From NCBI GenBank assembly GCA_027310325.1, contig DAIDBB010000436.1, positions 1 through 6,580 of the forward strand: a DNA stretch of 6,580 bases, read 5' to 3'. The notes below the pieces were generated by a model. It searched no databases. It saw nothing but the letters and a program-made list of their open reading frames with translations, and had not been told where the DNA came from. A program made the position numbers and the translations under genes. Source of the stretch: a bacterium (GTDB lineage Bacteria > Desulfobacterota > GWC2-55-46). Shown piece by piece: positions 6,117 through 6,580 of this stretch (positions within the stretch are counted from its first letter, which is position 1; the number at the start of each line of letters is the position of its first letter).

Positions 6117-6580
6117 TTATTTTTTTCCTTCAAGCTTGGATATCTTGATGCCCACGAGCCGCACCATATTTGTGGATTCTACGGACTCAAGGAGCTTAAT
6201 GGCAGCCGCCCAGATGTCGTTCAAAGAATCCGTCGCCTCGCCAAGTGGCGTAGAAGCGGTGTTTGTCCTGAAGTTTGCGTAACGTACCTTTATTGTGACG
6301 GTTTTTCCCTTGTATCCCATGCCCTTAAGCCTTGCCGTCAGGTCCTCGGTAAGCCCATAAATTGTCTCTTTTATGATGTACGGGTCGCCGGTATCTTCCT
6401 CGAACGTAACTTCCCTGCTTATTGAGCCGGGTTCATGGAAAGGCACAACAGGGCTGTCGTCGATGCCCCTGGAGTGTTCGAAAAGGATGCTTCCGAAATT
6501 TGGGGCGAAGTTGCGCTCCAGATACTGAATTGGAAGTTTGGAAAGCTCCCCTACGGTGCTTACGCCCAGGTCCTTCAACC
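6117..6580 (-). CDS. dinB: DNA polymerase IV (DinB), C-terminal part; 5' end outside window
   Basis: Seen: 154 codons in frame from the right edge to TAA at 6117-6119. The first residues (LKDLGVSTVGELSKLP) match the helix-hairpin-helix of the Y-family thumb domain. RGIDDSPVVP and EPGSISREVTFEEDT (about residues 38-62 of the fragment) mark the thumb to little-finger junction, and the remainder is the little-finger domain with RLKGMGYKGKTVTIKVRY. Role: error-prone translesion synthesis on undamaged-length primers at stalled forks, cytoplasmic. The palm and finger domains with catalytic Asp/Glu residues lie beyond the window. The protein ends KLEGKK with no visible beta-clamp binding peptide after the little finger, which many DinB proteins carry at the C terminus. 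The TTG at 6578 reads as Leu inside the gene and is not the start. No terminator is visible downstream. Confidence 0.93.
   Translation of the reverse strand, partial: LKDLGVSTVGELSKLPIQYLERNFAPNFGSILFEHSRGIDDSPVVPFHEPGSISREVTFEEDTGDPYIIKETIYGLTEDLTARLKGMGYKGKTVTIKVRYANFRTNTASTPLGEATDSLNDIWAAAIKLLESVESTNMVRLVGIKISKLEGKK

Noticed and set aside
6576..6578. TTG at the right edge as the start of a 153-residue protein
   Set aside because: The sequence begins in the middle of the DinB thumb domain, so the true start is outside the window.
1..6580. CRISPR array, tRNA, rRNA or insertion sequence
   Set aside because: No regularly spaced repeats, no cloverleaf or rRNA-like sequence, and no transposase or terminal inverted repeats were seen on either strand.

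Overview
The window comes from a Gram-negative bacterium of moderate GC content. Three of the five protein genes carry export signals, one is a lipoprotein, two encode outer-membrane barrel segments, and a Fur-type iron operator is present. The mix of DUF3015, DUF4105/Lnb_N and DUF4382 proteins fits a deltaproteobacterial-type or related environmental lineage; that placement is inference, since no rRNA or other decisive marker is present. All five intact genes lie on the minus strand. The only plus-strand coding signals are two short, apparently decayed gene remnants.

Right to left, in the direction of transcription: the window opens with the C-terminal part of a DinB-type DNA polymerase IV (6117-6580, cut by the right edge). 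Next is a DUF4382 lipoprotein of 496 residues (4541-6031) with an extended -10 promoter and a strong intrinsic terminator (4486-4526). A stretch of about 600 bases follows, holding a frameshifted plus-strand remnant (3998-4460) and a control region (3915-3965). In that region a consensus sigma-70 promoter (TTGACA, 17 bp, TATAAT) has a Fur box filling its spacer. It drives an outer-membrane beta-barrel protein of 281 residues (3036-3881) with a histidine-rich loop, so the protein is predicted to be induced by iron starvation.

Further left, 2774-3035 shows no gene. A plus-strand pseudogene (2341-2773) looks like the C-terminal barrel of a TPR/BcsC-like outer-membrane protein; one of its breaks is an exact 11-bp tandem duplication whose removal restores the reading frame. 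The window ends with a two-gene unit: a secreted DUF3015 protein (1761-2252), then a DUF4105/Lnb_N protein with a C-terminal barrel-like region (1-1751, cut by the left edge).

The last two genes are arranged unusually. They share a reading frame, and only a TAA and three codons separate the DUF3015 stop from the next ATG, which has no visible Shine-Dalgarno. A hairpin plus T-run of intrinsic-terminator form sits inside the signal-peptide codons of the second gene. This suggests attenuation or translational coupling that sets a high DUF3015 to DUF4105 ratio. It is the most likely place here for an undescribed regulatory or functional module, followed by the Fur-controlled outer-membrane protein.
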